NCBI GenBank assembly: GCA_017880905.1
Contig: JADGRO010000034.1
Location: 1 to 64,000, forward strand
Source: Methylotenera sp.
Lineage (GTDB): Bacteria > Pseudomonadota > Gammaproteobacteria > Burkholderiales > Methylophilaceae
Direction: 5' to 3'
DNA: 64,000 bases
Positions within the stretch are counted from its first letter, which is position 1, and the number at the start of each line of letters is the position of its first letter. The notes under the pieces are model-generated. The model worked only from the letters and a program-made list of their open reading frames with translations, was not told the DNA's origin and did no database searches. Below, piece after piece: positions 46,543 to 57,171 of this stretch. The position numbers and the translations under genes were made by a program.

Positions 46543-47712
46543 TTGAGTCACGCGCTTCACGCAAATCTTTCCCGTTTTTACTTCGTTTATTACTTTTTTG
46601 TAGGCGCGTTTGTGCCTTACTGGGGCTTATACCTTCAATCCGAGCAGTTTTCGGCGGCAGATATTGGCATTCTCATGTCCCTGTTTCAGATCAGCCGCAT
46701 TTTTGCGCCCAATGCGTGGGGCTGGCTGGCAGATCATACCAAGCAACGGGTTAAGTGGATAAAACTTACTGCCTTTTTGGGTTTGCTGGGCTTTGTGGCA
46801 GTGTTTTGGGCGCATGGTTTCTTTTGGCTGTTTTTTGTCATGGCATCCTTAAGTTTATTTACCAGTTCTACGCTGCCGCTATCTGAATCACTCACCTTGG
46901 CGCATTTGGCCACCACTAACGGCCATTACAGCCGCATCCGCATGTGGGGCTCTCTAGGCTTTATTTTTGCTGCGGTGATACTCGGTTTTTTAATTGATGC
47001 GTATGGCATTAAAAGTCTGTTGTGGTTTTTGCTCGCGGTACAAATTACTTTATTTGCACTAACTTTTAAACTGCCCGAGGCCAGCATTGCACCGCATGCG
47101 CATGACCATTTTTCCATCTGGCAAATCATTAAGCAACCCGCCGTGATTGCGCTATTGGTGGGCTGCTCGCTGATGGTGACCGCACATGGCGTTTTGTACA
47201 ACTTTTACTCGATTTATTTGGCTGAACACGGCTACAGTAAAGGCATGATAGGCCTGCTGTGGTCGGTGGGTGTGATATGCGAGATTGCGATTTTTATGCT
47301 GATGCCAAAAATCATGAAAAAATTTAGTCTAAAAGCGATTTTATTAACAAGTTTAGCGCTCGCTGTCCTCCGATTCGGCCTGATAGGCGTTGCTGTGAAT
47401 AACATTATGCTGTTATTAATCGCACAAAGTTTACACGCTGCGACGTTTGGCAGTTTTCATGCAGCTTCGGTCGAGGTGATTACGCAGTTTTTTAACGGAC
47501 GCCATCAAGCACGTGGTCAAGCCATTTACAATAGTGTGGCGTATGGCGTTGGCGGCACTATTGGCGGGATTTCTGGCGGATATGCTTTGCAGTTTTTAGG
47601 CGGTGAAAACACATTTTTATTGGCAGCAATATTTCCGTTGTTGGGATTGATTGTGATAGCATTAGGTTTAAAACTGGCCCAAACACATGCACGTGCAGGT
47701 ATGTTTAGTTAA
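46543..47712 (+). CDS. MFS transporter (phenylpropionate permease/HcaT-like)
   Basis: 389 residues with about 12 membrane helices. N-terminal FYFVYYFFVGAFVPYWGLYL and the loop WGWLADHTKQR are typical of the PPP/LacY-like group of the major facilitator superfamily. Substrate unknown. The start is TTG with no strong SD; a nearby ATG (46526) is out of frame and hits a stop, so the start is uncertain. It follows aroC by 23 nt. Confidence 0.82.
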   Translation: MSHALHANLSRFYFVYYFFVGAFVPYWGLYLQSEQFSAADIGILMSLFQISRIFAPNAWGWLADHTKQRVKWIKLTAFLGLLGFVAVFWAHGFFWLFFVMASLSLFTSSTLPLSESLTLAHLATTNGHYSRIRMWGSLGFIFAAVILGFLIDAYGIKSLLWFLLAVQITLFALTFKLPEASIAPHAHDHFSIWQIIKQPAVIALLVGCSLMVTAHGVLYNFYSIYLAEHGYSKGMIGLLWSVGVICEIAIFMLMPKIMKKFSLKAILLTSLALAVLRFGLIGVAVNNIMLLLIAQSLHAATFGSFHAASVEVITQFFNGRHQARGQAIYNSVAYGVGGTIGGISGGYALQFLGGENTFLLAAIFPLLGLIVIALGLKLAQTHARAGMFS

Positions 47713-47730
47713 GTACGCGAACAGGAACTT

Positions 47731-48381
47731 ATGTTGAAAATTAATTTAGCAGTTGGCTTGATGCTAGTTTTTTTGGCGCTACACGCGCAAGCTGATACGC
47801 AGGTGAATGTGGTCGGTTTGTTTAGCAATAAAGCTGTTGTGACCATTAATGGCGGTGCGCCTCGTAGCTTAACTTCTGGTCAAACGGTGGATGGCGTAAA
47901 GTTAGTTTCAGCCAATAGTGAATCCGCCACGTTTATGGTAGAAGGCAAGCGTCAAGTGCTCAAAATGGGACAAGCTGCATCAGTCGCGGGTAATGCTGGC
48001 CCGGAAAATAACGATCCTGTGAGTTTGTACGCGGATTCTGCAGGACACTTTTTAGGTAATTTAACGATTAATGGTGCGACGCTTAAATACTTGGTGGATA
48101 CCGGTGCTACAACAGTCGCTTTAAATAGCGGTGACGCAAAATTCGCTAAAATTGATTATGAAAAAGGTGAGAAGGCTTTAAGTTCAACAGCAAATGGCTT
48201 GGTGACAGTGTATAGAGTGACACTCAATACATTAAAAATAGGCACTATTATTTTAAATAATGTCGAAGCAGTTGTTATTGAGGGTGGTTCACCCCCTGTT
48301 GTGCTACTAGGCATGTCGGCGTTAAATCGTTTGGATATGAAGCGTGATAATTCGATAATGACGCTGACTAAAAAATACTAG
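47731..48381 (+). CDS. Retropepsin-like aspartic protease (TIGR02281 type)
   Basis: 216 residues: signal peptide about 1-21 (ending AQA), then an N-terminal domain with a GQTVDGVKL motif, and a retropepsin domain (about 110-216) with the active site YLVDTGATTVAL and the flap/end VVLLGMSALNRLDM. Likely periplasmic. It follows the MFS gene after 18 nt and ends at a strong terminator. Confidence 0.85.
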   Translation: MLKINLAVGLMLVFLALHAQADTQVNVVGLFSNKAVVTINGGAPRSLTSGQTVDGVKLVSANSESATFMVEGKRQVLKMGQAASVAGNAGPENNDPVSLYADSAGHFLGNLTINGATLKYLVDTGATTVALNSGDAKFAKIDYEKGEKALSSTANGLVTVYRVTLNTLKIGTIILNNVEAVVIEGGSPPVVLLGMSALNRLDMKRDNSIMTLTKKY

Positions 48382-48410
48382 TCAGTCTTGAATATTAAGG
48401 CGCTAATAAA

Positions 48411-48434
48411 AAAACGGGCTTTAGCCCGTTTTTT
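48411..48434. terminator. Rho-independent terminator
   Basis: AAAACGGGCT and AGCCCGTTTT form a stem with a TT loop, flanked by A- and T-runs. It serves the plus-strand protease gene and probably also the convergent dodecin gene. Confidence 0.9.
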
Positions 48435-48450
48435 ATTAAAATTCAACAAG

Positions 48451-48696
48451 TTATTTCTTTTTTGTTTTGCTGGGTTTAGTTACTACTTTTGGTTTATCTT
48501 TTAGCACAAAAGTGAGTTTTAAGTTCACGCGGTATTCCGACACTTTACCGTTAGTTACTTTCACACTTTGCTCTTTCACCCATGCGCTGGAAATGTCATG
48601 TAGCGAATCTGCGGCTTTTGCAATGCCTTGCATAACAGCATCTTCAAAACTTTTTTTACTAGAGGCAATAATTTCTATCACTTTTGCGACGGACAT
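48451..48696 (-). CDS. Dodecin family flavoprotein
   Basis: 81 residues. VAKVIEIIASSKKSFEDAV is the dodecin start; WVKEQSVKVTNGKV and the C-terminal strand LKLTFVLKD complete the fold. Dodecins are 12-mer hollow spheres that store or buffer flavins. The Lys-rich tail after the strand (KPSKTKKK) is a little longer than usual. Confidence 0.85.
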   Translation of the reverse strand: MSVAKVIEIIASSKKSFEDAVMQGIAKAADSLHDISSAWVKEQSVKVTNGKVSEYRVNLKLTFVLKDKPKVVTKPSKTKKK

Positions 48697-48756
48697 TTGA
48701 GCTTACCTTTTGTTAAAAATAATGTGAAAACAAACAGTTAAAATTAAAAATGGGTT

Positions 48757-49002
48757 TTACCCCATATATTTTACAGCTAATATAGCCAGCATAGCCATAA
48801 TTGCAGTAAATGTTATCAATGCCAGTATGCAGGCAAAACCCACCTGCATAGGTGTCATTCGTTCAATGTCTTTTTCATATGGTTGTTTTTTGCGGACCCC
48901 CAGAATCCTCAAAGCGACAGTTATCACCAGATGAAACGTAGCAGTTGGTTTTTGCAATGGCACTTCAACATGGGTTTTTAAGGCTGGTTCAACTTTAGTC
49001 AC
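48757..49002 (-). CDS. DUF2970 family membrane protein, copy B
   Basis: 81 residues: polar N-terminus, FHLVITVALRILGVRK motif of DUF2970, then one C-terminal membrane helix (about 54-76). It overlaps copy A (48999-49226) by 4 nt. Function of the family is unknown. Confidence 0.75.
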   Translation of the reverse strand: MTKVEPALKTHVEVPLQKPTATFHLVITVALRILGVRKKQPYEKDIERMTPMQVGFACILALITFTAIMAMLAILAVKYMG

Positions 49003-49226
49003 GTATGCCCCGCATATTTTATAACAAGCCTCACTATTGTGAGCATGGTTACAACAAATATCAGCCCGCCGATTAAGCCCGCAATCACCGCTTGCTTGAG
49101 CGTGATTTTAGTGGTGTCGTCCTCGTAGCCTTTTTGTTGACGCACGCCCAGCATGCTCCACAAAACGGCTTTAACTATTTGAAATATCGAGGCTTTTTCT
49201 TGAGTTTTTGATTCAGTTTCGGTCAT
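48999..49226 (-). CDS. DUF2970 family membrane protein, copy A
   Basis: 75 residues with FQIVKAVLWSMLGVRQQKGY and one C-terminal membrane helix (about 47-70). Same plan as the next gene, with which it shares an ATGA overlap, so the pair probably forms one unit, perhaps a heteromer. Function unknown. Confidence 0.75.
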   Translation of the reverse strand: MTETESKTQEKASIFQIVKAVLWSMLGVRQQKGYEDDTTKITLKQAVIAGLIGGLIFVVTMLTIVRLVIKYAGHT

Positions 49227-49238
49227 GATTATTCTAGT

Positions 49239-50057
49239 TTACTTTTTGCGTTTGTCGTTTTCAATAAGCGCATAAGCAGAGTGGTTGTGAATACTCTCAA
49301 AATTTTCACTTTCTACAATGTAAGCATCGATGCGCTTTTCGGCGTTGAGTTGCGCAGCCACGTCGCGCACCATGTCTTCGACAAATTTAGGGTTATCGTA
49401 TGCACGTTCAGTAACAAATTTTTCGTCCGGGCGTTTTAGCAAGCCATATAGCTCGCACGAGGCTTGTTTTTCGACTAAAGAAATAATGTCTTCAATCCAG
49501 ATGAAATCATTGATGAGCGCAGTAACCGTAACGTGCGAGCGCTGATTATGTGCGCCGTAATCGGAGATTTTTTTGCTGCAAGGGCACAGGCTTGTGACCG
49601 GCACCAGCACTTTTACCGTGATCGCGAATTTACCATTTTTGATTTCGCCGATAAATGTTACATCATAATCCAGCAAACTTTTAACTCCGGAAATCGGCGC
49701 GGATTTATTCACAAAATACGGAAAGCGCATTTCTACATAGCCGGAATTTGCCTCAAGGCGCTTGACCATTTCGTGCAAGATCGTTTCGAACGATTCAATC
49801 GAAATCGCGTGCTCGTTCATGTTGAGAATCTCAACAAAACGTGACATGTGCGTGCCTTTAAAATTGTGTGGCAGATGCACATACATATCAAACACCGCAA
49901 CAGTGCTTTGTTCGCCGCCGCTTTTATCTTTAACAATTACAGGATGACGAATCGATTTGATACCGACTTTGTCAATGTCTAAGTGCCTAACATCGGGCGT
50001 GTTTTGAACATCTTCGATGCCCCGCAAAGTATTTTTAGCTTCAGTTGGTAGATTCAT
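49239..50057 (-). CDS. folE2: GTP cyclohydrolase FolE2
   Basis: 272 residues from ATG 50057; a TTG six codons upstream (50075) is possible. Type IB enzyme with the metal Cys in [15 protein letters not shown] and the Glu/His-containing HNQRSHVTV. It opens GTP in folate (and queuosine) synthesis, and in many bacteria is used when zinc is short. 12 nt upstream of the DUF2970 pair in the same direction. Confidence 0.93.
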   Translation of the reverse strand: MNLPTEAKNTLRGIEDVQNTPDVRHLDIDKVGIKSIRHPVIVKDKSGGEQSTVAVFDMYVHLPHNFKGTHMSRFVEILNMNEHAISIESFETILHEMVKRLEANSGYVEMRFPYFVNKSAPISGVKSLLDYDVTFIGEIKNGKFAITVKVLVPVTSLCPCSKKISDYGAHNQRSHVTVTALINDFIWIEDIISLVEKQASCELYGLLKRPDEKFVTERAYDNPKFVEDMVRDVAAQLNAEKRIDAYIVESENFESIHNHSAYALIENDKRKK

Positions 50058-50203
50058 AAATTCGGAAGGTTCCAAAAATTAAGCACAATCTTAGAATGAC
50101 TTAAAATTAGCGTAAAGTTTACTCGCATGCGCTTTAGTAAACAAATTTTTAATTAATATAGGTGACCGATGTTGGGTTGGATAAGCTGAAATTCAAGCTC
50201 TGA

Positions 50204-52069
50204 TTACATTACTAAGCTTAATTTTTCTTTTATTGCACTGACAATTCCGACACTGTCTAGACCGCATTCTGCCAACATGGTTTCATGCACGCCATGCTCA
50301 ATAAACGTGTCTGGTAAGCCAAGGCACAGTGTAGGCGTGGTTAAATTAAGTCTCTGCATAGCTTCCAGTACCGCTGCACCGGCGCCTCCCATGACTGCGT
50401 TTTCTTCGATGGTGACAATTAAATCGTGCGTTTTGGCGAGTTTCTTGATTAAATCAACATCAAGCGGTTTCACAAATCGCATATTAGCAACTGTAGCATC
50501 AAGCATGGATGCGGCCTGAAGAGCAGGGGTCAGCATGCTACCAAACGCTAGAATCGCGATTTTTTTGCCCTTTTTAATTTTTGACTGGCGTTTGATTTCA
50601 CCTTTGCCAATGGGCAAAGTTTCAAGCGACGTACAAATGACAGCACCAGTACCGGTGCCGCGCGGATAGCGTACCGCAGCCACGCCATTGTATTGGTAGC
50701 CAGTAGTGAGCATTTGGTGGCATTCATTTTCGTCACTTGGTGCCATAATCACAATATTTGGGATACAGCGCAAATAGCTTAAATCGAAACTGCCTGCATG
50801 GGTTGGACCATCGGCGCCAACCAAGCCAGCGCGGTCGATGGCAAACAGCACGTCTAAATTCTGTAGTGCAACATCATGAATCAGCTGATCATAAGCGCGC
50901 TGTAAAAATGTGCTATAAATCGCCACTATTGGTTTAAGGCCATCACAGGCCATGCCGGCAGCGAATGTTAGCGCGTGTTGCTCCGCAATGCCCACGTCAA
51001 AATAACGGTTTGGATATTTTGCTGCAAACGCATTTAGGCCAGAGCCATCGCACATAGCGGGCGTAATGCCAACAAGCTTGTCGTCGCTATCTGCCATATC
51101 CACCAGCCAATCGCCAAATACTTGTGTGTAGGTTTTAGCGGTGGTAGTTGCATGCGAAACACCATTGCTGGAATCGAATTTGCTCACGCCATGATATTTG
51201 TTTGGGTCGTCTTCGGCGGGTTCAAAACCTTTGCCTTTTTGTGTCACAATATGCAAAAACTGCATGCCTTTAAGTTCGCGGATGTTGCTTAAGGTATCGA
51301 GCAATACTGGGATATCATGGCCATCAATCGGGCCGATATAATTAAAACCAAACTCCTCGAACAACGTGCCTGGCGTAACCATACCTTTAGCATGCTCCTC
51401 CGCGCGTTTAGCGAACTCTTTCATCGGCGGCACAATATCCAGCACTTTTTTCCCGCCGCGCCGCACGCTATCGTAAAAGCGCCCAGAAAGTAATCTGGCA
51501 AGATAATTGTTAAGTGCGCCGACATTGTTTGAGATGCTCATGTCGTTGTCGTTTAAAATCACCAGTAAATTCGCATCCATATCGCCCGCGTTATTGAGTG
51601 CTTCAAACGCCATACCGGCAGTCATCGCGCCATCGCCAATAATCGCTACGCTGCGGCGCTCTAAACCCGCTTGCTTGGCGGCAATCGCCATGCCTAAAGC
51701 GGCGGAGATTGAGGTGCTGGAGTGGCCTGTGCCAAAAGTATCGTATGGGCTTTCTCCGCGTCTTGGAAAGCCCGCAATGCCTTCAGGTTTGCGCAAGTTT
51801 GCCATTGCCTCACGACGACCGGTGAGGATTTTGTGGGGGTAAGTTTGGTGGCCAACATCCCACACTAGCCTGTCGTCAGGTGTGTTAAACGCGTAATGCA
51901 AGGCGATGGTGAGTTCCACCACGCCTAAATTTGAGGCTAAATGACCGCCTGTTTTAGAAACGCTTTCAATTAAAAATGTGCGTAATTCTCCAGCTAATAT
52001 TTCAAGTTGATCGCGGTCAAGCTTGCGCAAATCTACAGGTGAGTTAATGGAATCTAATAACGACGGCAT
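50204..52069 (-). CDS. dxs: 1-deoxy-D-xylulose-5-phosphate synthase Dxs
   Basis: 621 residues (E. coli 620). Thiamine diphosphate motif [18 protein letters not shown]...NDNDMSI, middle pyrimidine domain with [13 protein letters not shown] and C-terminal transketolase domain. First step of the MEP isoprenoid pathway. Lies 12 nt after ispA in the xseB-ispA-dxs order common to many proteobacteria. Confidence 0.96.
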   Translation of the reverse strand: MPSLLDSINSPVDLRKLDRDQLEILAGELRTFLIESVSKTGGHLASNLGVVELTIALHYAFNTPDDRLVWDVGHQTYPHKILTGRREAMANLRKPEGIAGFPRRGESPYDTFGTGHSSTSISAALGMAIAAKQAGLERRSVAIIGDGAMTAGMAFEALNNAGDMDANLLVILNDNDMSISNNVGALNNYLARLLSGRFYDSVRRGGKKVLDIVPPMKEFAKRAEEHAKGMVTPGTLFEEFGFNYIGPIDGHDIPVLLDTLSNIRELKGMQFLHIVTQKGKGFEPAEDDPNKYHGVSKFDSSNGVSHATTTAKTYTQVFGDWLVDMADSDDKLVGITPAMCDGSGLNAFAAKYPNRYFDVGIAEQHALTFAAGMACDGLKPIVAIYSTFLQRAYDQLIHDVALQNLDVLFAIDRAGLVGADGPTHAGSFDLSYLRCIPNIVIMAPSDENECHQMLTTGYQYNGVAAVRYPRGTGTGAVICTSLETLPIGKGEIKRQSKIKKGKKIAILAFGSMLTPALQAASMLDATVANMRFVKPLDVDLIKKLAKTHDLIVTIEENAVMGGAGAAVLEAMQRLNLTTPTLCLGLPDTFIEHGVHETMLAECGLDSVGIVSAIKEKLSLVM

Positions 52070-52081
52070 GATGGGGCCGCC

Positions 52082-53008
52082 TTAAAAACTGCGGTGTGTA
52101 ATAAAACTGGCCAGATGTCGCAATAAATCTGCTTCACGGCCATAAAACGAAAGTGCAGCCATAGCGTTGGCGTGTAGCTCGCTGGCTAGTTGTTTCGCAG
52201 CCGATAATCCAAGAATGGTGACGTAAGTAGATTTGTTATGTAGCTTATCTTTCCCTGCAGTTTTGCCTAAAGTTTGCGTGTCTGCTTCGGCATCTAAAAT
52301 GTCATCCACCACTTGAAACGCCAAACCTATTGACTTGGCAAAGTGGTCTACCGCTTCTACTTTTTCTTCTTTGGGTTTATCAGCGCTATACGCGCCCAAT
52401 AAGGCTGCGGCGCGAATCAGCGCGCCAGTTTTTTGGATGTGCATGTGCTCCAGCTCGGCGCGTGTGAGTGGTATGCCAATGCTTTCGATATCAATGGCTT
52501 GGCCACCCGCCATTCCGCGTGAGCCGCTGGCCAAAGCTAAAATATGCAACATTTGCAATTTTTGCGTGGCGTTTTTAAGTAATTTATCCTGTGAAATAAG
52601 CTGAAATGCCAAACTTTGCAAAGCATCACCGACTAACAAAGCCATGGCATCGCCATATTGCTTGTGCGTGGTGGGCTTGCCACGACGCAAATCGTCGTCG
52701 TCCATACACGGTAAATCATCGTGTACCAGTGAAAACGCATGAATAATCTCTACAGAAGCGGCCGGGATATCAATTTTTGCCTGTTCTGCGCCGCAAAATT
52801 CGCCTGCTGCATAAGCCAGCAAAGCGCGCACGCGTTTACCACCACCCAAAGTGGAGTAACGCATTGCCTCATGTAGGCGCGAGGGTGAAGTGCTAGCCGG
52901 CGGCAGGTGCGCATCAAGTATGCCTTCCATTCGCATTTGCATATCAGTTGCCCAAGCGTTGAAGGCGTTTGTTTGCTCGTTGTTGGACTCTACCATGGGT
53001 TTATTCAT
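52082..53008 (-). CDS. ispA: Farnesyl diphosphate synthase IspA
   Basis: 308 residues from ATG 53008; a TTG four codons upstream is possible. First Asp-rich motif LVHDDLPCMDDDDLRRG and second VVDDILDAEAD are complete. It makes C15 (or C10) prenyl diphosphate for ubiquinone and undecaprenyl synthesis. Overlaps xseB by 8 nt. Confidence 0.94.
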   Translation of the reverse strand: MNKPMVESNNEQTNAFNAWATDMQMRMEGILDAHLPPASTSPSRLHEAMRYSTLGGGKRVRALLAYAAGEFCGAEQAKIDIPAASVEIIHAFSLVHDDLPCMDDDDLRRGKPTTHKQYGDAMALLVGDALQSLAFQLISQDKLLKNATQKLQMLHILALASGSRGMAGGQAIDIESIGIPLTRAELEHMHIQKTGALIRAAALLGAYSADKPKEEKVEAVDHFAKSIGLAFQVVDDILDAEADTQTLGKTAGKDKLHNKSTYVTILGLSAAKQLASELHANAMAALSFYGREADLLRHLASFITHRSF

Positions 53009-53240
53009 TAATTGGCTCAAATGTGGTGAGTTTATTAGCTTCGGTCAAAATACGCACTTGCTGTTCGGCATCGGTTAATGATTTTTGGCAAATTTGTAAT
53101 AGCTCTGCGCCACGTTTATAAGCGTTTATGGATTGCTCAAGCGGCAGATTGCCTGATTCCATCTGGCTGACAATTGATTCCAACTCTGCTATAGCAGTTT
53201 CAAAGTTAGGTGAGACGTTAGCTTGAGGATTGGTCGTCAT
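53001..53240 (-). CDS. xseB: Exodeoxyribonuclease VII small subunit XseB
   Basis: 79 residues, with the family core FETAIAELESIVSQMESGNL and LEQSINAYKRGAELLQICQ. Acts with XseA (not in window). First gene of xseB-ispA-dxs. Confidence 0.95.
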   Translation of the reverse strand: MTTNPQANVSPNFETAIAELESIVSQMESGNLPLEQSINAYKRGAELLQICQKSLTDAEQQVRILTEANKLTTFEPINE

Positions 53241-53328
53241 TTTTATAGTTTTGTTTGTTTATAGAATTTTAGCAAAACAAATCAAAGTTGCGGGCTTTTT
53301 CGCGTGCCATTTCAGGTTATGTGAAGAA

Positions 53329-53982
53329 TTAATGCAAAGTTGTGCGTAAAAACTCGCGAATATCTTCAATTTCTGGTTGGATTACCGAGTGTGCCATTGG
53401 ATACTCGTGCCATTGAATGGTGTAATGCTGCGCCTGTAACACCTCAAAAGAGATGTGGTTGGTTGCCAAGCTAATCACATTATCAAACGTGCCATGCGCC
53501 ATAAAAATGGGGATATGCTGATTTTTTGTGGATTTTTCTTTTGCCAAACTGGTTTTTAATGGCAAATAGGTCGATAGCGCCAGAACGCCTGCCAATGCTT
53601 GATTATGGCGCAGCGCCGTCTGCAGCGCTACCGCACCACCTTGTGAAAAACCAGCCAAAACGATGCGATTGGCAGGAATGCCGCGTGCGATTTCTTTGCT
53701 AATAAGCGATTCGATATACGCTTGGCTTTCACGTACGCCAGCTTCGTCCTCGCGACTGCCAGGTGTAAAGCCAAAAACGTCATACCAAGCACGCATTTCG
53801 TAACCATTGTTTGCGGTTACTTTTTTGTAGGCCGCGTGTGGAAGAATAAAGCGCACATCGGGCAAATTGAGCATTTTTACTACAGGCACAAAGTCGTTGC
53901 CATCAGCGCCCAAACCATGTAGCCAAATCACACTGGCGGTTGGCGCAGCGCTAATGCTTATTTCAATTGGGGTGTCGTACAT
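53329..53982 (-). CDS. Carboxylesterase/phospholipase (YpfH/EST family)
   Basis: 217 residues of the alpha/beta hydrolase fold: oxyanion WLHGLGADGNDF, nucleophile Ser in LAGFSQGGAVAL, and late Asp (MAHGTFDNVISL) and His (EYPMAHSVIQPE). Cytosolic small-ester hydrolase. 88 nt from xseB; its start faces the cyclase pseudogene at 54126. Confidence 0.9.
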   Translation of the reverse strand: MYDTPIEISISAAPTASVIWLHGLGADGNDFVPVVKMLNLPDVRFILPHAAYKKVTANNGYEMRAWYDVFGFTPGSREDEAGVRESQAYIESLISKEIARGIPANRIVLAGFSQGGAVALQTALRHNQALAGVLALSTYLPLKTSLAKEKSTKNQHIPIFMAHGTFDNVISLATNHISFEVLQAQHYTIQWHEYPMAHSVIQPEIEDIREFLRTTLH

Positions 53983-54125
53983 AGGGTTTTTCTGATGTGT
54001 GTTGTTGTTATCAAATCATATAACAAAACGCGCTATTCATTGCGTAAATTATGCGTTATGCTTACACATAAAATTGGAAAAATAACATTAAAATCAATTA
54101 ATTAAAGTAGTATTTTTATATTCTA

Positions 54126-56370
54126 ATGCGCTTATTCTCACTGACTAAACTTAAAAATGTTGTAAAGCAGCATGGTGTAAGTTTTGCACTTAGTCTGGCT
54201 ATTATTGTGCTTATGTTGTTACACGCTAGCAATGTATTACCGCTGGGGTTTATCCATAAGCTAGAAAATTATACTTATGATGTGCGGCTCAATTTGCTCA
54301 TGCCCGACACCGTTGATAACCGAATTGTGATTGTGGATATAGATGAGAAAAGCTTGATTGAGCAAGGCCGCTGGCCGTGGGGCGCGATAAAATGGCCACA
54401 CTGGTAAATCGGTTATTTGATACTTATCACATCAATACACTGGGTTTCGACGTGGTATTTGCAGAGAAAGATGAAAGCTCCGGGCTTAAAAACTTGGAGT
54501 GGTTGCAACAACAGTATTTAAAAGACGACACCGGTTTTGCTAATGCTTTGAATATAGCGAAACCTAAGCTGGATTACGATCAAATTTTTGCTGATAGTTA
54601 AAAAATCGCAATGTGGTGTTGGGCTATTATTTTCAAATTCACGGTGATACCAACCATGTTGGTCAATTACCTGCTGAAATTTTTTCAGCTGAGAGTTTTG
54701 AAAATAAGCCCATTACTTTTACCGAAGCCACGGGTTATGGCGCCAATTTGGCTATTTTGCAGCAAAATACGGTTTCTGCGGGTCATTTTAATCCAGAACC
54801 AGATGCTGATGGCATTACCCGCAAAATTCCTGTGTTGATAAAGTATGGCGAGCATTATTACGATGCTCTAGCCGTTGCCGTTGCGCGTGCCTATTTGCAA
54901 AATCCGTTGATGGAAGCCAAATTTGCAACTGTGGTAGCAGATGAAAATTACGCTAGATTGGAAGCGTTTCAATTGGCCGATAAGCGCATTCCTGTGGACG
55001 GTACAGCGGCTACGCTCATCCCTTATCGTGGCGCTCAAGGTAGCTTTAAATACGTTTCAGCAACGGACGTGCTTAACAATAAAGTACATCCGGAAACACT
55101 TAAAAATCAAATTGTTTTGGTGGGGACCACTGCACCGGGACTAATAGATTTGCGGGCAACGCCTGTACAAAGCAACTACCCAGGGGTTGAAATGCACGCC
55201 AATATTACCTCAGGTATTTTAGATAACAACATTAAAGAAAGACCAGCGTTTACAAATGGCTTGGAATTTGTTTTGATACTGTTGGCAGGTTTATTGCTTA
55301 CATTCACTTTACCAAACTTGAATCCGCTAAAAGCAACATTGATGACCTTGGTAGTATTGGCGACGATATTGGGTATAAATTTTGCGAGTTGGAAGTATGC
55401 AAATTTGGTGTTGCCAATTGCTTCATTGTTGCTAATGATAGGCTTGGTTTACTTATTGAATGTGAGCTATGGATTTTTTGTAGAATCGCATGGAAAGCGC
55501 CAATTGACAGGGTTTTTTGGCCAATATGTGCCGCCACAATTGGTAAAAGAAATGGCTAAAAATCCTGAGGTAAATAGCCTCAAGAGCGAAAGCCGCGAGA
55601 TGACGGTTTTATTTTCTGATATTCATGGGTTTACGAATATTTCAGAGGGGCTAGACCCCAAGCAGTTATCGCAAATGATGAATGAATTTTTGACACCAAT
55701 GACAAAAATAATTCATGAACACCGTGGAACGATTGATAAATACATGGGTGACGCATTATGGCATTTTGGGGCGCGCCAATGAGAGATAAAAATTATGCCA
55801 AGCACGTGCTGAATGCGGCGTTGCAAATGAATGCATCGATAAAAGACATCAACGCAAAATTTGCAAAAAAGGGTTGGCCGGAAATTCGAATGGGATTTGG
55901 ACTTAATGCAGGCAATATGGTGGTGGGCAATATGGGCTCTAGCTTTCGCATGGCATACACGGTGATGGGCGATAGCGTAAACTTGGGCTCGCGCATTGAA
56001 GGTTTAACCAAATATTACGGCGCTGATATTGTGGTGAGTGAGTTTGTGAAAGCGCGGGCACCGGACATGATTTACCGCGAATTGGATATTGTGCGGGTAA
56101 AGGGTTAAAGATAAACCGGTGATTATTTATGAGCCACTTGGCACGGTAGAACAAGTGTCAAAAGAGATGCTAGACGAGCTAGAATTGTACCAAGAGGCGA
56201 TTTCGCACTATCGCAATCAAAATTGGGATTTGGCTATGAAATTGTTGAAAAAATTGGAAAAAACAGCGTCAAATCAACTCTATGGGCTGTATATAACGCG
56301 GATTAAGCAATTTAAACAATCGTCACCCGGCAAAAATTGGGATGGCGTATTTAATCACGAAACAAAGTAG
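54126..56370 (+). pseudogene. CHASE2-domain class III nucleotide cyclase, frameshifted four times
   Basis: Joined, the pieces read as a full CHASE2-cyclase (about 745 residues): one N-terminal membrane helix, a CHASE2 sensor domain, three membrane helices (about residues 380-465) and a class III catalytic domain with FSDIHGF, DKYMGDA and VMGDSVNLGSRIEG. Frame is lost at a GGGG run (54379-54382, one G short), at TT near 54598 (one T short), near 55755 (one A short) and at 56105-56106 (one T extra). Between the shifts the code is intact with no further stops, so decay is recent, or the shifts are sequence errors. The phosphodiesterase at 56387 follows after 16 nt. Confidence 0.85.
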
Positions 56371-56386
56371 AACGAGACAATAATTT

Positions 56387-57151
56387 ATGCAGATAAAAGT
56401 ATTAGGCTGTAGCGGTGGTATAGGCGGCGATTTGCGCACTACTTCATTGCTGGTAGATGAGGATGTGCTAATAGATGCAGGCACCGGCGTGGGTGATTTG
56501 TCGCTTGAAGCTTTGCTAAAAATTGACCATATTTTTGTCACGCACACACATCTTGATCACATTGCAGCTATACCCTTGCTACTCGATACGGTGATGGGGC
56601 TGCGCGCCAAGCCAGTCACAGTGCATGCCACGTCTGAGGTGATTAATATATTTAAACAGCATATTTTTAATTGGCTGATTTGGCCAAATTTTAATTTAAT
56701 TCCCGACCCTGCCAACCCGTTTTTGATTTACCACGAAATTACTTTGGGCAACGCAGTAAGTATTAACCATAAAAGCATCACTGCTCTACCTGCGAACCAT
56801 GTTGTGCCAGCGGTGGGTTATCAAATTGATAGTGGCGCAAATAGCCTTGCATTTACCGGTGATACCGCAGGCGGTAAGCCTTTTTGGCAAGCGGTGAATA
56901 AAATAAAAAATTTGAAGTACCTGATTATTGAAACCGCATTTAGCAATGCGGAGGCTGAATTAGCAGCGGTTTCGAAGCATTTATGTCCAAACACACTAGC
57001 ATATGAGCTTGAGCATTTGCAAAGTCAACCAGAAATTTTTATAACGCACTTAAAACCAGGCGAAGACGCAACTATTATGCAAGAAATCGCAGCACATCCG
57101 ACAACGCAGCATTGCAAGGCTTTGCAGCATCAACAGCTGTTTGAATTGTAA
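56387..57151 (+). CDS. Metallo-beta-lactamase-fold 3',5'-cyclic-nucleotide phosphodiesterase (class II-like)
   Basis: 254 residues. Starts MQIKVLGCSGGIGGDLRTTS; metal motif THTHLDHIAAIPLL, further ligands His in PANHVVPAVGY, Asp in FTGDTAGG and a late His in FITHLKPGE. The N-terminus and motif spacing match class II cyclic-nucleotide phosphodiesterases (CpdP/PDE1 type) better than RNase Z. It lies between a cyclase gene and a cyclic-nucleotide-binding gene, which supports cAMP or cGMP as substrate. Confidence 0.8.
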   Translation: MQIKVLGCSGGIGGDLRTTSLLVDEDVLIDAGTGVGDLSLEALLKIDHIFVTHTHLDHIAAIPLLLDTVMGLRAKPVTVHATSEVINIFKQHIFNWLIWPNFNLIPDPANPFLIYHEITLGNAVSINHKSITALPANHVVPAVGYQIDSGANSLAFTGDTAGGKPFWQAVNKIKNLKYLIIETAFSNAEAELAAVSKHLCPNTLAYELEHLQSQPEIFITHLKPGEDATIMQEIAAHPTTQHCKALQHQQLFEL

Positions 57152-57171
57152 AAATATGACTGAAAATAAAC

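Noticed and set aside
54126-56370. Five separate small genes in the cyclase region
   Set aside because: The pieces join in order into one CHASE2-cyclase with each break explained by a single base; none has an independent start and family of its own.
56387-57151. RNase Z for the metallo-beta-lactamase-fold gene
   Set aside because: Start and motif spacing fit class II cyclic-nucleotide phosphodiesterases, and the neighbours are cyclic-nucleotide genes.
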